Of a stretch of 39,080 bases of DNA, positions 17,547 to 28,036 are shown in pieces; the first letter of the stretch is position 1; every line of letters starts with the position of its first letter. The DNA lies in the NCBI GenBank assembly GCA_011391495.1, contig JAABQK010000023.1, positions 1 through 39,080 of the forward strand, written 5' to 3'. The position numbers and the translations under genes were made by a program. The stretch is from Hydrogenophaga sp. Its GTDB lineage: Bacteria > Pseudomonadota > Gammaproteobacteria > Burkholderiales > Burkholderiaceae_C. The notes under the pieces were generated by a model. That model did not search any database. It was not told the DNA's origin and saw nothing but the letters and a program-made list of their open reading frames with translations.

Positions 17547-18722
17547 TCAAGCCTCGGGTACCCGCTGCAGCCAGCCCGCCTCGAACCAGTCCTGCAACAG
17601 CGCCTGCGCAGCCGGCCCGGCACGCCTCACCTGCTGATCGCCGAGGCGACGCTGGTCGGCGAGACAACGCATCAGGCGTGCATCAGCGCCACCCGCACGG
17701 AAGCTCTCGCCGTTGATGAAGATGTGCCGCTGGTCGTACATCATGCGCGTGCGGCGGTCCAGCGTCACCGCTCCCGGCGACCATTCGCCCGCAGGCTCAT
17801 CGAACCAGACGCGGGGCTTGGGTTCGGTCATCACCTCACCCAGCGCACAGGCAAGCGACTGGCGCTCGGCCAGCAGCCGCTGCAATGCATCGGCAGCGAA
17901 TGCCTCCAGCGCCGCCGGCAGGGCGGCGGGCGTCGCGGTGGCGGGCTGGTCCGGGTCGCGGTAGAGCGTCGCGTCCTCGAACTCGTCGGCCATGCGCTGC
18001 AGCAGCTCACCCGCCAGGCCTCCGCGCTGCGGCACCCGGAACCCCATGGAATAGGTCATGCAGTCGTCACCCACCGCAATGCCGTCGTGCGCCCAGCGGG
18101 GCGGCAGGTAGAGCATGTCGCCGGGGCTGAGCAGGTGCTCTTCTTCAGGCTCGAAATGGCTCAGGATTTTCAGCGGAACACCCTCCTCCAGCGACAGATC
18201 TTTCTGCCGGCCGATGCGCCACAACCGCTGGCCGCTGGCCTGCAACAGGAACACGTCGTAGCTGTCGAAATGCGGCCCCACGCCGCCGCCATCGCTGGCC
18301 CAGGAGATCATCAGGTCGTCGAGCCGCGCGTCGGGGACGAAGCGAAAACGCTGCAGCAACTCGTGCGCGCTTTGCAGGTGCAGGTCCACCCCCTGCACCA
18401 GCATGGTCCAGCGCGGCTGCTTCAGCGGCGGAAAGGCGCTGCGGGCCAGCGGCCCGTGCCTGAGCGTCCAGCCCGCGGGCTTGTGCACGATCAGGCGCGA
18501 CTCCACCGCTTCGTCGCCAGCCATGGCGAACAGCGCCTGGCGGCTCAGCAACGGTGTGAAACCGGGGAAGGCGTTGCGGATCAGCAGCGGCTTTTTCTGC
18601 CAGTGGCGGCGCATGAACTGCGCCGGGGAAAGGCCGCCCAGCATGGTGCAGGGCGCGTCGGGCCGGGGAGGGATGGTGCCGTCTGGGGTGACCGCGGGGC
18701 TGGAGGGTGTGGCTTTGAACAT
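17547..18722 (-). CDS. roxA: cupin/JmjC-type 2-oxoglutarate oxygenase (RoxA/YcfD-like ribosomal protein hydroxylase)
   Basis: A 391-residue cytoplasmic protein of the bacterial JmjC-like ribosomal oxygenase family. E. coli YcfD (RoxA) hydroxylates Arg81 of ribosomal protein L16. The Fe(II) triad is H151 and D153 (GVGPHFDSYDVFLLQ) and H212 (PPRWAHDGIA), within a cupin barrel; QRFMRRHWQKKPLLIR-like N-terminal text (FMRRHWQKKPLLIR) is the usual opening. The C-terminal winged-helix dimer/substrate part follows. I chose ATG 18722 (MFKAT): the in-frame ATG at 18737 would place the start inside a palindromic promoter. There is no Shine-Dalgarno, and a -10-like GACAAT lies 6 bases upstream, so a leaderless mRNA is likely. 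It is divergent from the SlyD-like gene, 14 bp apart. Confidence 0.88.
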   Translation of the reverse strand: MFKATPSSPAVTPDGTIPPRPDAPCTMLGGLSPAQFMRRHWQKKPLLIRNAFPGFTPLLSRQALFAMAGDEAVESRLIVHKPAGWTLRHGPLARSAFPPLKQPRWTMLVQGVDLHLQSAHELLQRFRFVPDARLDDLMISWASDGGGVGPHFDSYDVFLLQASGQRLWRIGRQKDLSLEEGVPLKILSHFEPEEEHLLSPGDMLYLPPRWAHDGIAVGDDCMTYSMGFRVPQRGGLAGELLQRMADEFEDATLYRDPDQPATATPAALPAALEAFAADALQRLLAERQSLACALGEVMTEPKPRVWFDEPAGEWSPGAVTLDRRTRMMYDQRHIFINGESFRAGGADARLMRCLADQRRLGDQQVRRAGPAAQALLQDWFEAGWLQRVPEA

Positions 18723-18723
18723 G

Positions 18724-18735
18724 GGACAATTGTCC
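18724..18735. promoter_or_regulatory. 12-bp palindrome with mirror-image -10 boxes for roxA and slyD-like genes
   Basis: GGACAATTGTCC is a perfect palindrome exactly one base from each divergent start codon (CAT at 18720-18722, ATG at 18737). Each strand reads GACAAT 6 nt before its ATG, so both predicted transcription starts fall on the A of the start codon. Neither gene has a Shine-Dalgarno. -35 boxes are not evident. Confidence 0.6.
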
Positions 18736-18736
18736 A

Positions 18737-19306
18737 ATGAAAAGTCCTATGACCATCACAGAACAATGCGTTGTGGCCTTGACCTGGACGCTGAAAGACA
18801 CCTTGGGCGAAGAGCTGGACGTGCTCGATGAACCGGTGGAGTTCTTCGTCGGCGGCACCGATCTGCTGGCCAAGATCGAAGAAGTCCTGCAAGGCCATGC
18901 CGCTGGTGACACGGTGGATCTGCACCTGGAGCCGCAAGACGCCTTTGGCGACTACGACGACCGGCTGCTGTTTCTGGAGCCGCGGCACCTGTTCCCGGAG
19001 AACATCGAGGAAGGCATGGGCTTTGAAGGGCTGCCCGAAGGCTGCAACCCCGGCGCACCGAAGGACCGCCTGTACTTCGTGAGCGACATCTACCCCGACC
19101 ATGTGGTGCTCGACGCCAACCACCCGCTCGCGGGCATGGCGCTGCGCATCTCGCTGAAGGTGCACGCGGTGCGCGAAGCGCAGGAGAGTGAGGTGGGCCG
19201 AGGTTCACTGGGCACCGGCTTTTTCCGCATGCAGGTCGACAGCAGCGACGACGCCGACACGACCGGGGCCGATCTGCCACCGGGCGGCACACGCACCCTG
19301 CACTGA
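18737..19306 (+). CDS. FKBP-type peptidyl-prolyl isomerase, SlyD-like
   Basis: A 189-residue cytoplasmic prolyl isomerase/chaperone. The FKBP core is split by an insert-in-flap chaperone domain, as in SlyD: N-terminal VVALTWTLKDTLGEELDVLDEP and GGTDLLAKIEEVLQGHAAGD, the flap DAFGDYDDRLLF, the inserted domain (about 85-140, with FPENIEEGMGFEG), and return LAGMALRISLKVHAVREA. The C-terminus is acidic and Gly-rich and lacks the metal-binding His/Cys tail of E. coli SlyD, so a nickel-delivery role is less likely. The start ATG 18737 is leaderless-like; ATG 18749 is an alternative. A strong terminator follows. Confidence 0.9.
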   Translation: MKSPMTITEQCVVALTWTLKDTLGEELDVLDEPVEFFVGGTDLLAKIEEVLQGHAAGDTVDLHLEPQDAFGDYDDRLLFLEPRHLFPENIEEGMGFEGLPEGCNPGAPKDRLYFVSDIYPDHVVLDANHPLAGMALRISLKVHAVREAQESEVGRGSLGTGFFRMQVDSSDDADTTGADLPPGGTRTLH

Positions 19307-19318
19307 TGCGGGTCATGA

Positions 19319-19358
19319 CAAACAAAAAAGGGCTGCACCGGCAGCCCTTTTTTGTTTG
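19319..19358. terminator. bidirectional intrinsic terminator, slyD-like / dut
   Basis: An 18-bp inverted repeat (CAAACAAAAAAGGGCTGC with its complement) around ACCG. The GC-rich core and the A/T arms let it work in both directions between the convergent genes. Confidence 0.93.
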
Positions 19359-19392
19359 CGGCGGGTTCGGACACCCGGCGCGGAACGACGGT

Positions 19393-19842
19393 TCAACCCC
19401 TGCCCGTGGAGCCGTAACCGCCCGCGCCGCGTTCGCTGGCCTCTGCAAAGTCCGCCACCACGTTGAAGCGCGCCTGCACGACCGGAACGATCACCATCTG
19501 CGCGATGCGCTCCATCGGCTCGATGGTGAAGGCCACATCGCTGCGGTTCCAGGCACTCACCATGAGCTGCCCCTGGTAGTCGCTATCGATCAGGCCGACC
19601 AGGTTGCCCAGCACGATGCCGTGTTTGTGGCCGAGGCCCGAGCGCGGCAGGATCATCGCCGCATAGCCCGGATCGGCCAGGTGGATCGCCAGCCCGGTGG
19701 GCACCAGCTGCCAGGCATTGGGCGCCAGGGTCAGCGGTGCGTCCAGGCAGGCACGCAGGTCCAGGCCCGCGCTGCCGCTGGTGGCGTAGGCGGGGAGCTG
19801 GCCCGCCATGCGCGAGTCCAGCACCTTCACGTCGATCTGCAT
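19393..19842 (-). CDS. dut: dUTP diphosphatase (trimeric dUTPase)
   Basis: A 149-residue enzyme that hydrolyses dUTP to dUMP and pyrophosphate, keeping uracil out of DNA and feeding dTMP synthesis. All five motifs of trimeric dUTPases are present: [51 protein letters not shown] and the Gly-rich C-terminal arm [12 protein letters not shown]. The start ATG 19842 (MQIDVKVLD) has GGAG about 8 bases upstream; the longer open frame is a shadow of the TRAP gene end. It lies only 22 bp downstream of the TRAP large permease, so it may be read from the same transcript. Confidence 0.96.
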   Translation of the reverse strand: MQIDVKVLDSRMAGQLPAYATSGSAGLDLRACLDAPLTLAPNAWQLVPTGLAIHLADPGYAAMILPRSGLGHKHGIVLGNLVGLIDSDYQGQLMVSAWNRSDVAFTIEPMERIAQMVIVPVVQARFNVVADFAEASERGAGGYGSTGRG

Positions 19843-19864
19843 GTCTTGCGCTCCGGTTGCGGCC

Positions 19865-21660
<1,796 letters not shown>

Positions 21661-21664
<4 letters not shown>

Positions 21665-22263
21665 GACGTGGCTCCCGCTTTGCGTGCGGCTTCTTGGGCG
21701 GCAATTTCCTGGGCCAGCAGCTCGGTTTCGCTGGGACCGGTGTGGCTCAGCGCGTCCGGCCCCTGGCCCGAGAGGAAGGCGAGGCGTTTGATCAGCTCGG
21801 ACACGCCCTGCAGGAACAGCAGCGCGAAGCCCAGCGGAATCAGGGCGTAGACCGGCCAGCGGATCAGTCCGCCCGCATTGGACGACACTTCGCCGGATAC
21901 CCAGGCATTCACCAGCAGCGGCCAGCCGAGCGTGGCCATCATGTAGCAGAGCGGGAACAGGAAGACGACGATGCCGACCACGTCGATCCAGTTGCGGGTG
22001 CGGTCGCTGAACTTGCTGGAGATGAAGTCGATGCGCACGTGCGCGTTGCGCAGGAAGGCATAGCCGCCGCCGAGCATGAACACGGCGGCAAACAGGTACC
22101 ACTGGATTTCCAGCCAGGCGTTGGAGCTGGTGCCGAACACCTTGCGGACGATGGCGTTGCCGGCGCTGATCAGTGTGGCCGCCAGGATCAGCCACATGAC
22201 CAGCTTGCCGATGAGGCTGCTGAGGCCATCGATGAGGCGCGAAATTTGAAGCAGGAAGGGCAT
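21661..22263 (-). CDS. TRAP transporter small permease (DctQ family)
   Basis: A 200-residue membrane protein with four hydrophobic segments, partner of the large permease. The central NAWLEIQWYLFAAVFMLGG and NAHVRIDFI parts are typical of DctQ proteins of the mannitol/chloroaromatic-type TRAP group. The start ATG 22263 (MPFLLQISRLIDGL) has GGGGA about 6 bases upstream; the frame stays open far upstream only as antisense-frame noise. It is separated from the binding-protein gene by 200 bp that hold a terminator. The hydrophilic C-terminus after the last helix (about residue 160) is Ala/Glu-rich. Confidence 0.93.
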
Positions 22264-22411
22264 GGAATTTCCCCGATAGGACAAGGTCGCCGGTGAGCGG
22301 GTCCGACAGTCTATCGAATCTCGAAACAGGGCCGTCCGGGCTGGTGCGCCGCCGACGGTGACACGGGACCGTCCCGCCGGGGTAGCCGGCATCGGACGGT
22401 TTCGAATGTGA

Positions 22412-22440
22412 TCAAAAAACCCCGCGAGTGCGGGGCTTTC
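22412..22440 (-). terminator. intrinsic terminator after TRAP binding-protein gene
   Basis: On the minus strand, CCCCGC-ACTC-GCGGGG is followed by six T. It stands between the binding-protein gene and the two permease genes of the same strand. Partial read-through would give more binding protein than permease. The remaining 22264-22411 shows no gene and no clear promoter. Confidence 0.88.
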
Positions 22441-22463
22441 TGAAGGCTGCAGCGAGCAAGCGA

Positions 22464-23543
22464 TTACAGCTTGGCCGCCTGCATGTAGCGGTCGAACGTG
22501 GCTTCGGTGAAGCGGAACCAGAGGTTCTGGTCCTTGCGGAAGGCCGAGTAGTCCGAATAGATCTTTTTCCAGGCCGGGTTGGTGTCGTTCAGCTCGGCGT
22601 AGAGCTCCATCGACGCCTTGTACGCACCATCCATCACCGCCTTGGGGAACGGCAACAGCTTGGCGCCACCGGCCACCAGGCGCTTGAGAGCGGCCGGGTT
22701 GCGGGCGTCGTAGCGGGCCTGCATCTCGATGTGGGCATAGGAGGCTGCTGCCTCCACGATGGCCTGGTTTTCTTTCGACAGCGCGTTGAACGCACCCTTG
22801 TTGACGTAGAAGTCGAGCTGGGCGCCGCCTTCCCACCAGCCGGGGTAGTAGTAGTTCTTGGCCACTTTCTGGAAGCCCAGCTTCTCGTCGTCGTACGGTC
22901 CGATCCACTCGGTGGCGTCGATCGTGCCTTTTTCCAGCGCCTGGTAGATCTCGCCGCCAGGAATGTTCTGCGGAACGGCGCCCATGCGGCTCATCACCTT
23001 GCCGGCGAAGCCACCGACGCGCATCTTCAGGCCCTTGATGTCGGCCAGCGACTTGATCTCCTTGCGGTACCAGCCACCCATCTGGGCCCCCGTGTTGCCA
23101 CCGGGGAAGTTGATGATGTTGTACTTGTCGTAGAACTCGCGGAACAGCTTCATGCCGTTGCCGTCGTAGTACCAGGCGGTGAGCTGGCGGCTGTTCAGGC
23201 CGAAGGGGATCGCCGTGCCCATGGCGAAGGTGTCGTCCTTGCCGAAGTAGTAGTAGGGAGCGGTGTGGCCGGCTTCCACCGTGCCGGCCTGCACAGCGTC
23301 GACCACGCCGAAGGCGGGCACGAGTTCGCCCGGAGCGTGCACCGTGACCTGGAACTTGCCACCGGTCATGTCGCCGATCTTGCGGGCGAACACGTCGGAG
23401 GCGCCGTGGATGGTGTCCAGCGCCTTGGGGAAACTGGAGGTGATGCGCCAGCGAATGGCGGCTTGCGCATGGACAGCGGGAGCTGCTCCTGCGGCCAGCA
23501 CCCCGGCAATGCCGGCGTGCTTGAGAATGGAACGACGATCCAT
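22464..23543 (-). CDS. TRAP transporter substrate-binding protein (DctP family, TakP-like)
   Basis: A 359-residue periplasmic binding protein. The N-terminus MDRRSILKHAGIAG with a hydrophobic stretch ending at AVHAQA is a Tat-type signal (RR followed by S-I-L-K), so the protein is probably exported folded. The mature part IRWRITSSFPKALDTIHGA and the TIDATEWIGPYDDEKLGF segment are like TakP and the mannitol/chloroaromatic-associated TRAP binding proteins; TakP binds 2-keto acids with a sodium ion. A 2-oxo-carboxylate ligand is thus a reasonable guess, not proven. I start it at ATG 23543; the open frame further up is not protein-like. A TACAAT box lies about 83 bp upstream, and a terminator is just downstream. 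Confidence 0.93.
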   Translation of the reverse strand: MDRRSILKHAGIAGVLAAGAAPAVHAQAAIRWRITSSFPKALDTIHGASDVFARKIGDMTGGKFQVTVHAPGELVPAFGVVDAVQAGTVEAGHTAPYYYFGKDDTFAMGTAIPFGLNSRQLTAWYYDGNGMKLFREFYDKYNIINFPGGNTGAQMGGWYRKEIKSLADIKGLKMRVGGFAGKVMSRMGAVPQNIPGGEIYQALEKGTIDATEWIGPYDDEKLGFQKVAKNYYYPGWWEGGAQLDFYVNKGAFNALSKENQAIVEAAASYAHIEMQARYDARNPAALKRLVAGGAKLLPFPKAVMDGAYKASMELYAELNDTNPAWKKIYSDYSAFRKDQNLWFRFTEATFDRYMQAAKL

Positions 23544-23625
23544 GTTGTTAGAACTCCATCTGGTTGATTGTGTATCGGCTCGTTCACCTGAGTCTGTGCA
23601 TGGGCCGACGCGCTTGGGCCCGTGA

Positions 23626-23631
23626 ATTGTA
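23626..23631 (-). promoter_or_regulatory. -10 box upstream of TRAP binding-protein gene
   Basis: TACAAT on the minus strand; the predicted start near 23619 gives a leader of about 75 nt. The -35 is weak. The 240-bp gap 23544-23783 also contains the palindrome at 23711-23724 and a small hairpin ACCCG...CGGGT (about 23644-23660). Confidence 0.45.
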
Positions 23632-23710
23632 AGGACCGGAAACACCCGTTTCGCGCGGGTTTTCCCTCGAAAACTCCCGATTCCTCAGGCATTTCACCAG
23701 CGTCTCGTCA

Positions 23711-23724
23711 CTTGACGCGTCAAG
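23711..23724. promoter_or_regulatory. 14-bp perfect palindrome, candidate operator
   Basis: CTTGACGCGTCAAG is a perfect 14-bp inverted repeat about 80 bp upstream of the -10 box of the TRAP binding-protein gene and 60 bp past the folE2 stop. The size and symmetry suit a dimeric regulator site. No cognate regulator gene is adjacent. Confidence 0.35.
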
Positions 23725-23783
23725 CTGAAAAGTGAGCCAACGTTTGTTGAAAAAAGTTCAGCATCGACACCGGTCGGAACCCC

Positions 23784-24614
23784 TCAAACCGGGCGTTTGT
23801 CACGCGAGACCCGTGCGTGCACATCGTGTGCATGGATCGATTCGAAGTTGGTCACATCCACGCTGTAGGCGTCGATCCGGTGATCGCCTTCCAGCGCCAG
23901 CGCCACATCGCGCACCAGATCTTCCACAAACTTCGGGTGGGCATAGGCACGCTCGGTGACCCATTTTTCGTCGCTGCGCTTGAGCAGGCCCCAGAGTTCG
24001 CTGGAGGCATGGTCTTCCGCGAAGCGCACCAGTTCCTCCCAGGGCACGGGGGCATTGAGCAGGACCTCGATCCGGATGTGCGAACGCTGGTTGTGGGCAC
24101 CGTCTTCGCTCACCTCCTTGGAACAGGGACACAGCGATTTGACCGGCACCGTGGCCACCATGCGAACCTCGGTCGGCCCGCCTGCCGTGTGGGTCACAGC
24201 CCAGCCGCCGTCGTACTCCATCAGGCTCTGCAGGCCCGACACCGGTGCGGTCTTGCGGATGAAGAACGGAAACCCCACGTCGAGCCCGCCGGTCGCCGTC
24301 TCCAGCAAGGCCAGGAGATCGGGCATGCTGCCCTGCAAGCGCTCAAACGTCGTCGCCACGGCACCATCGGCGGGTTGCGTGAAACCGTCGAGCCAGGCCA
24401 GCAGCCGCGACATGTGGGCCCCTTTCTGTTCGGCCCGCAAACCCACGTGCACATTCCACAGACCGACGCTGTGCTGCAAGCAGCCGGCCACCTGCAAGGC
24501 AATCGGATAGCGCAGGTTCTTCACCCCCACGCGTGCAATCGGCATGGCACGCGGGTCGTGTCGACCCTGCACATCGGGCATGAGGGCGGCCGCTTCGTCC
24601 ATCGAAGCGGCCAT
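23784..24614 (-). CDS. folE2: GTP cyclohydrolase FolE2 (type IB)
   Basis: A 276-residue enzyme that makes 7,8-dihydroneopterin triphosphate from GTP, entry to folate (and to queuosine). It is the zinc-independent alternative to FolE. Hallmarks are SLCPCSKEVSE (metal-ligand cysteine C162), HNQRSH, and the tunnelling-fold text ARVGVKNLRYPI and YSVDVTNFESIHAHD. The start ATG 24614 overlaps the dxs stop as TGATG; ATG 24602 is an alternative. It is the last gene of the xseB-ispA-dxs-folE2 run. Constitutive linkage with isoprenoid genes, without an adjacent Zur-like site that I can see, suggests it may be the main GTP cyclohydrolase of this organism. Confidence 0.95.
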   Translation of the reverse strand: MAASMDEAAALMPDVQGRHDPRAMPIARVGVKNLRYPIALQVAGCLQHSVGLWNVHVGLRAEQKGAHMSRLLAWLDGFTQPADGAVATTFERLQGSMPDLLALLETATGGLDVGFPFFIRKTAPVSGLQSLMEYDGGWAVTHTAGGPTEVRMVATVPVKSLCPCSKEVSEDGAHNQRSHIRIEVLLNAPVPWEELVRFAEDHASSELWGLLKRSDEKWVTERAYAHPKFVEDLVRDVALALEGDHRIDAYSVDVTNFESIHAHDVHARVSRDKRPV

Positions 24615-26509
24615 CAGGCCACCGCTTTCAGGTCGGTCGGCGTATCGAGCAGGGAGGCGAACCGTTCGCGCACCGAGCGTTCGATCCCGGCGGCATCGAG
24701 CCCGACCATGGCCAGCAGTCTGGCCGGATCTCCGTGCTCGATGAATTCGTCCGGCAGCCCCAGCTGCAGCACCGGCAGAACCAGGCCTTCCTGCTGCAGC
24801 GCTTCGAGCACCGCGCTGCCGGCACCGCCCTGGATGCAGCCCTCTTCCACCGTGACCAGCGCCTGGTGCGAGCGTGCCAGTTCGCGCAGCAACTCCAGAT
24901 CCAGCGGCTTGACCCAGCGCATGTTGGCCACGCTCACCCCCATCGACTTGGCGGCCGCCAGCGCCGGATGCAGCAGCGTGCCAAAGGCCAGAATCGCCAC
25001 ACCGCGTCCTTGGCGGGTCCACTCGCCACGGCCATAGGCCAGGCCCTTGAGTCCCGAAGGCGGAACCGCTCCGACGCCCGCGCCCCGCGGGTAGCGCACC
25101 GCCACCGGGTGCTCCTGCTCGAAGGCGGTGCTCAGCAGCTGGCGGCACTCGGCCTCGTCGGCCGGGCAGGCCACCGCCATGTTGGGAATGCAGCGCAGGA
25201 AGGCGATGTCGTAGGCACCCGCGTGGGTGGCCCCGTCGGCCCCCACCAGGCCCGCGCGGTCGAGCGCGAATACCACCGGCAGGTTCTGCAGCGCCACATC
25301 GTGGATCAGCTGGTCGTAAGCACGCTGCAGGAAGGTGGAATAGATGGCCACCACCGGCTTGAGGCCTTCGCAGGCGAGACCGGCGGCAAAGGTGACGGCG
25401 TGTTGTTCGGCAATGCCGACATCGAAATAGCGGGCCGGGAAACGGCGCTCGAACTCGACCATGCCCGAACCCTCGCGCATGGCGGGGGTGATGCCGACCA
25501 GGCGCGGGTCGGCGGCGGCCATGTCGCACAGCCACTGGCCAAACACCTGGGTGAAGGTGGTCCTGGGCGGCGTGGCGGGTGCGGTCAGGCCGACCGCGGG
25601 GTCGAACTTGCCCGGGCCATGGTAGGCCACCGGATCGGCCTCGGCCAGCTTGTAGCCCTGGCCTTTCCTGGTCACGACATGCAGGAACTGCGGACCGCTG
25701 TCGGTGTCGAGCAGGTGGCGGATGTTCTCCAGCGTGGGTATCAGCGAATCGAGGTCGTGCCCGTCGATCGGGCCGATGTAGTTGAAGCCGAACTTCTCGA
25801 ACAGGGTGGCGGGCACCACCATGCCCTTGGCGTGCTCTTCCAGCCGCTTGGCCAGCTCGAACAGCGGTGGCGCATTGCGCAGCACCTGCTTGCCCACGTT
25901 CTTGGCCGCCGTGTAGAACTGACCGCTCATGAGCTGGGCCAGGTAACGGTTGAGCGCCCCCACCGGTGGCGAGATCGACATGTCGTTGTCGTTGAGCACC
26001 ACCAGCAGACGGCCGTCGGCCACGCCGGCGTTGTTCAGGGCCTCGAACGCCATGCCGGCGGTCATGGCGCCGTCGCCGATGATCGCCACGGCGTTGCGGT
26101 TCTCGCCCTTGATCTTGGCCGCCAGCGCCATGCCCAGCGCCGCCGAAATGCTGGTGGACGAATGCGCCGTGCCGAAGGTGTCGTACTCGCTCTCGTCGCG
26201 GCGCGGAAACCCGCTGATGCCGCCCTGCTGGCGCAGGCTGTGCATGCGGTCGCGGCGCCCGGTCAGGATCTTGTGCGGGTAGGTCTGGTGGCCCACGTCC
26301 CACACCAGACGGTCTTCCGGGGTGTTGAAGACGTAGTGCAGGGCCACGGTCAGTTCCACCGTGCCCAGGTTGGAGCTGAGGTGGCCGCCGGTGCGCGCCA
26401 CACTCTCCAGCAGAAAAGCGCGCAGTTCGTCGGCCAGCGGGTGCAGCTGCGCACGGGACAGACGCCGCAGATCGGCGGGGGACTGGATGGCTGAAAGCAA
26501 TGAGCTCAT
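24614..26509 (-). CDS. dxs: 1-deoxy-D-xylulose-5-phosphate synthase
   Basis: A 631-residue thiamine-diphosphate enzyme that joins pyruvate and glyceraldehyde 3-phosphate, the first step of the MEP isoprenoid pathway. Visible signatures are [35 protein letters not shown], the Mg/ThDP motif [18 protein letters not shown] with NDNDMSIS, and the glutamate that activates the cofactor in [12 protein letters not shown]. Length is normal (about 620-640). The start ATG 26509 ([11 protein letters not shown]) lies 25 bp after the ispA stop. The stop overlaps folE2 (TGATG). Placement after ispA gives a compact isoprenoid operon. Confidence 0.97.
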   Translation of the reverse strand: MSSLLSAIQSPADLRRLSRAQLHPLADELRAFLLESVARTGGHLSSNLGTVELTVALHYVFNTPEDRLVWDVGHQTYPHKILTGRRDRMHSLRQQGGISGFPRRDESEYDTFGTAHSSTSISAALGMALAAKIKGENRNAVAIIGDGAMTAGMAFEALNNAGVADGRLLVVLNDNDMSISPPVGALNRYLAQLMSGQFYTAAKNVGKQVLRNAPPLFELAKRLEEHAKGMVVPATLFEKFGFNYIGPIDGHDLDSLIPTLENIRHLLDTDSGPQFLHVVTRKGQGYKLAEADPVAYHGPGKFDPAVGLTAPATPPRTTFTQVFGQWLCDMAAADPRLVGITPAMREGSGMVEFERRFPARYFDVGIAEQHAVTFAAGLACEGLKPVVAIYSTFLQRAYDQLIHDVALQNLPVVFALDRAGLVGADGATHAGAYDIAFLRCIPNMAVACPADEAECRQLLSTAFEQEHPVAVRYPRGAGVGAVPPSGLKGLAYGRGEWTRQGRGVAILAFGTLLHPALAAAKSMGVSVANMRWVKPLDLELLRELARSHQALVTVEEGCIQGGAGSAVLEALQQEGLVLPVLQLGLPDEFIEHGDPARLLAMVGLDAAGIERSVRERFASLLDTPTDLKAVA

Positions 26510-26534
26510 GGTGAATTCGCTTGAAAATCGGCCA

Positions 26535-27425
26535 TCAGGAGGCGCGTCGTCCAACCCAGTCGGCCAGGGCATGCAAGGTGTCCGCCTGGGCCAGGCCGCT
26601 CTGGTTCAGTGCCTGATGCGCCTGATCCAGCACCTGATCGGCATACGCCTGTGCCTCGGCCAGGCCCATCAACGAGACAAAGGTGGGTTTGTCACTGGCG
26701 GCGTCCTTGCCCGCGGTCTTTCCGAGTGTGGCCGAGTCGGCGGTGACATCCAGGATGTCGTCCACCACCTGGAACGCCAGACCCAGACAGGCACCATAGC
26801 GCGCCAGCTGGACCCGTGTCGCCTCGCTCACAGAACCCGTGCTGGCGCCCAGCAGGACGCTGGCCTGCAGCAGGGCCCCGGTTTTCTGGCGGTGCATGGC
26901 CTCCAGCGCGCGCTGGTCCAGAGCCAGGCCCACGCTGGCGAGGTCGATCGCCTGCCCTCCGGCCATGCCGCAGGCCCCGGCCGCCAGGGCCAGCAAGCGG
27001 CACATGGCGGCCGACATGGCGTGTTCGATGCTGCCGTCATCCGGAACCAGCAGTTCAAAGGCCAGCGCCTGCAGTGCATCGCCCGTCAGCAGGGCCTGGG
27101 CTTCGCCGTACCGCACATGCACGGTGGGCTTGCCGCGGCGCAGCACATCGTTGTCCATGCAGGGCATGTCGTCGTGCACCAGCGAATAGGCGTGAATCAG
27201 TTCCACCGCACAGGCCGCCCGCATGGCCGCTGCCGGGCGACCAGCCACCGCCTCACCCGTGGCCAGCACCAGCAGCGGGCGCAGGCGCTTGCCCCCATCC
27301 AGCACCGCATAGCGCATGGCCTCGCCCAGGCCCGCGGGCGCGTCGGGCGTGACCCAGGCCGACAGTGCGGCCTCCACCGCGGCCTGCTGAGCCGAGCGCC
27401 AGGCGGCAAAGCCCTCGGCATCCAC
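26535..27425 (-). CDS. ispA: farnesyl diphosphate synthase (geranyltranstransferase)
   Basis: A 296-residue prenyl transferase that builds C15 farnesyl diphosphate from IPP and DMAPP. The first Asp-rich motif is [12 protein letters not shown] (D85, D86, D91, the spaced bacterial form), the second is [11 protein letters not shown], and the basic substrate site is GGKRLRP. I start it at GTG 27425, 11 bp after the xseB stop; a TTG that overlaps that stop (27440) is an alternative, while the rest of the upstream frame is the xseB shadow. Length at the GTG matches the family (about 295-300). Confidence 0.95.
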   Translation of the reverse strand: MDAEGFAAWRSAQQAAVEAALSAWVTPDAPAGLGEAMRYAVLDGGKRLRPLLVLATGEAVAGRPAAAMRAACAVELIHAYSLVHDDMPCMDNDVLRRGKPTVHVRYGEAQALLTGDALQALAFELLVPDDGSIEHAMSAAMCRLLALAAGACGMAGGQAIDLASVGLALDQRALEAMHRQKTGALLQASVLLGASTGSVSEATRVQLARYGACLGLAFQVVDDILDVTADSATLGKTAGKDAASDKPTFVSLMGLAEAQAYADQVLDQAHQALNQSGLAQADTLHALADWVGRRAS

Positions 27426-27436
27426 CCGACCGGCGC

Positions 27437-27706
27437 TCAAGCGGCGTCCCAGGGTTTGAGCTCGCCGTTCTCGAGCACCTTGATCTGCTTCTCCACGTCC
27501 TCCAGCCGGCTGCGGCAATAGGCCAGCAACTCGGCGCCGCGCTGGTAGCGCGACAACAGCTGGTCCAGGGGCAGCTGCCCGGCATCGAGCTGGGTCACCA
27601 GTTGCTCAAGTTCTTCCAGCGCCGCTTCATAGCTGGCCGCCACGGCACTGGCAGCACCCGATCGGGCGCCGGACTTGGTCGGTTTGGGTGTGGAAGGTGA
27701 GGTCAT
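27437..27706 (-). CDS. xseB: exodeoxyribonuclease VII small subunit
   Basis: An 89-residue helical subunit that binds along XseA, the large subunit of exonuclease VII, which trims single-stranded DNA. The family core [20 protein letters not shown], then [22 protein letters not shown] and [11 protein letters not shown] is complete. The N-terminal 20 residues are a basic, Ser/Ala/Pro-rich extension. It is the first gene of the xseB-ispA-dxs-folE2 operon, an arrangement also known for xseB-ispA-dxs in E. coli. Confidence 0.95.
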   Translation of the reverse strand: MTSPSTPKPTKSGARSGAASAVAASYEAALEELEQLVTQLDAGQLPLDQLLSRYQRGAELLAYCRSRLEDVEKQIKVLENGELKPWDAA

Positions 27707-27802
27707 GGAACCGATGCATTACCAGGAAGGAAGCCTGCGGGAGGCCTCGAAGGGCATGCCCTGTCGGGCGCAAAGGGCACCCGACGGCTGGCCAGAGCGC
27801 GA

Positions 27803-27808
27803 ATTTTA
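27803..27808 (-). promoter_or_regulatory. -10 box of xseB-ispA-dxs-folE2 operon
   Basis: TAAAAT (5 of 6 matches) on the minus strand, about 97 bp before the xseB ATG; the predicted leader is about 90 nt. The surroundings are GC-rich, so this A/T island stands out. No good -35. Confidence 0.45.
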
Positions 27809-27894
27809 GCCGTGCCGCCCGGCCCGGGAGCCTTGACGGGAAACCAGAGCCCCCGCGGCACGGCGCCCAGCCGGCGTCCGGCACACCCCCCGGG

Positions 27895-27900
27895 TACAAT
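27895..27900 (+). promoter_or_regulatory. -10 box upstream of Rieske oxygenase gene
   Basis: TACAAT (5 of 6 matches) in GC-rich DNA, with a predicted start near 27907 and a leader of about 130 nt. No good -35 is seen. Confidence 0.4.
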
Positions 27901-28036
27901 CCGCCCTCCTTTTTCATCACTGACGGGCTTCATCCGCCCGGAGGGACGCACCACTTCACCCATCCCGCGCGAATTCGATCATCGACCAGCGCTTACCCTG
28001 CCCCTTCATAGGGGGAGTCTCTAGGTCACGACCACG

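Larger units (their letters stand above)
27707..28036. other. divergent intergenic region xseB / Rieske gene
   Basis: 330 bp with no credible gene. It contains a minus-strand -10 (27803-27808) and a plus-strand -10 (27895-27900), which lie back to back 86 bp apart. A small hairpin CCCC-TTCATA-GGGG is at 28001-28014, in the Rieske leader. I see no riboswitch and no clear regulator site. Confidence 0.7.

Noticed and set aside
18737..19306. Nickel-binding SlyD role
   Set aside because: The His/Cys-rich C-terminal tail of E. coli SlyD is absent; only the FKBP plus flap domain is supported.
23784..26303. An 839-residue frame covering folE2 and part of dxs
   Set aside because: The upper two thirds are an out-of-frame shadow of dxs; only the last 276 residues are a real protein (folE2).
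28001..28014. Hairpin CCCC-TTCATA-GGGG before the Rieske gene as a regulatory switch
   Set aside because: It has a four-pair stem only, the G-run is about 20 nt from the ATG, and there is no alternative pairing that I can support.
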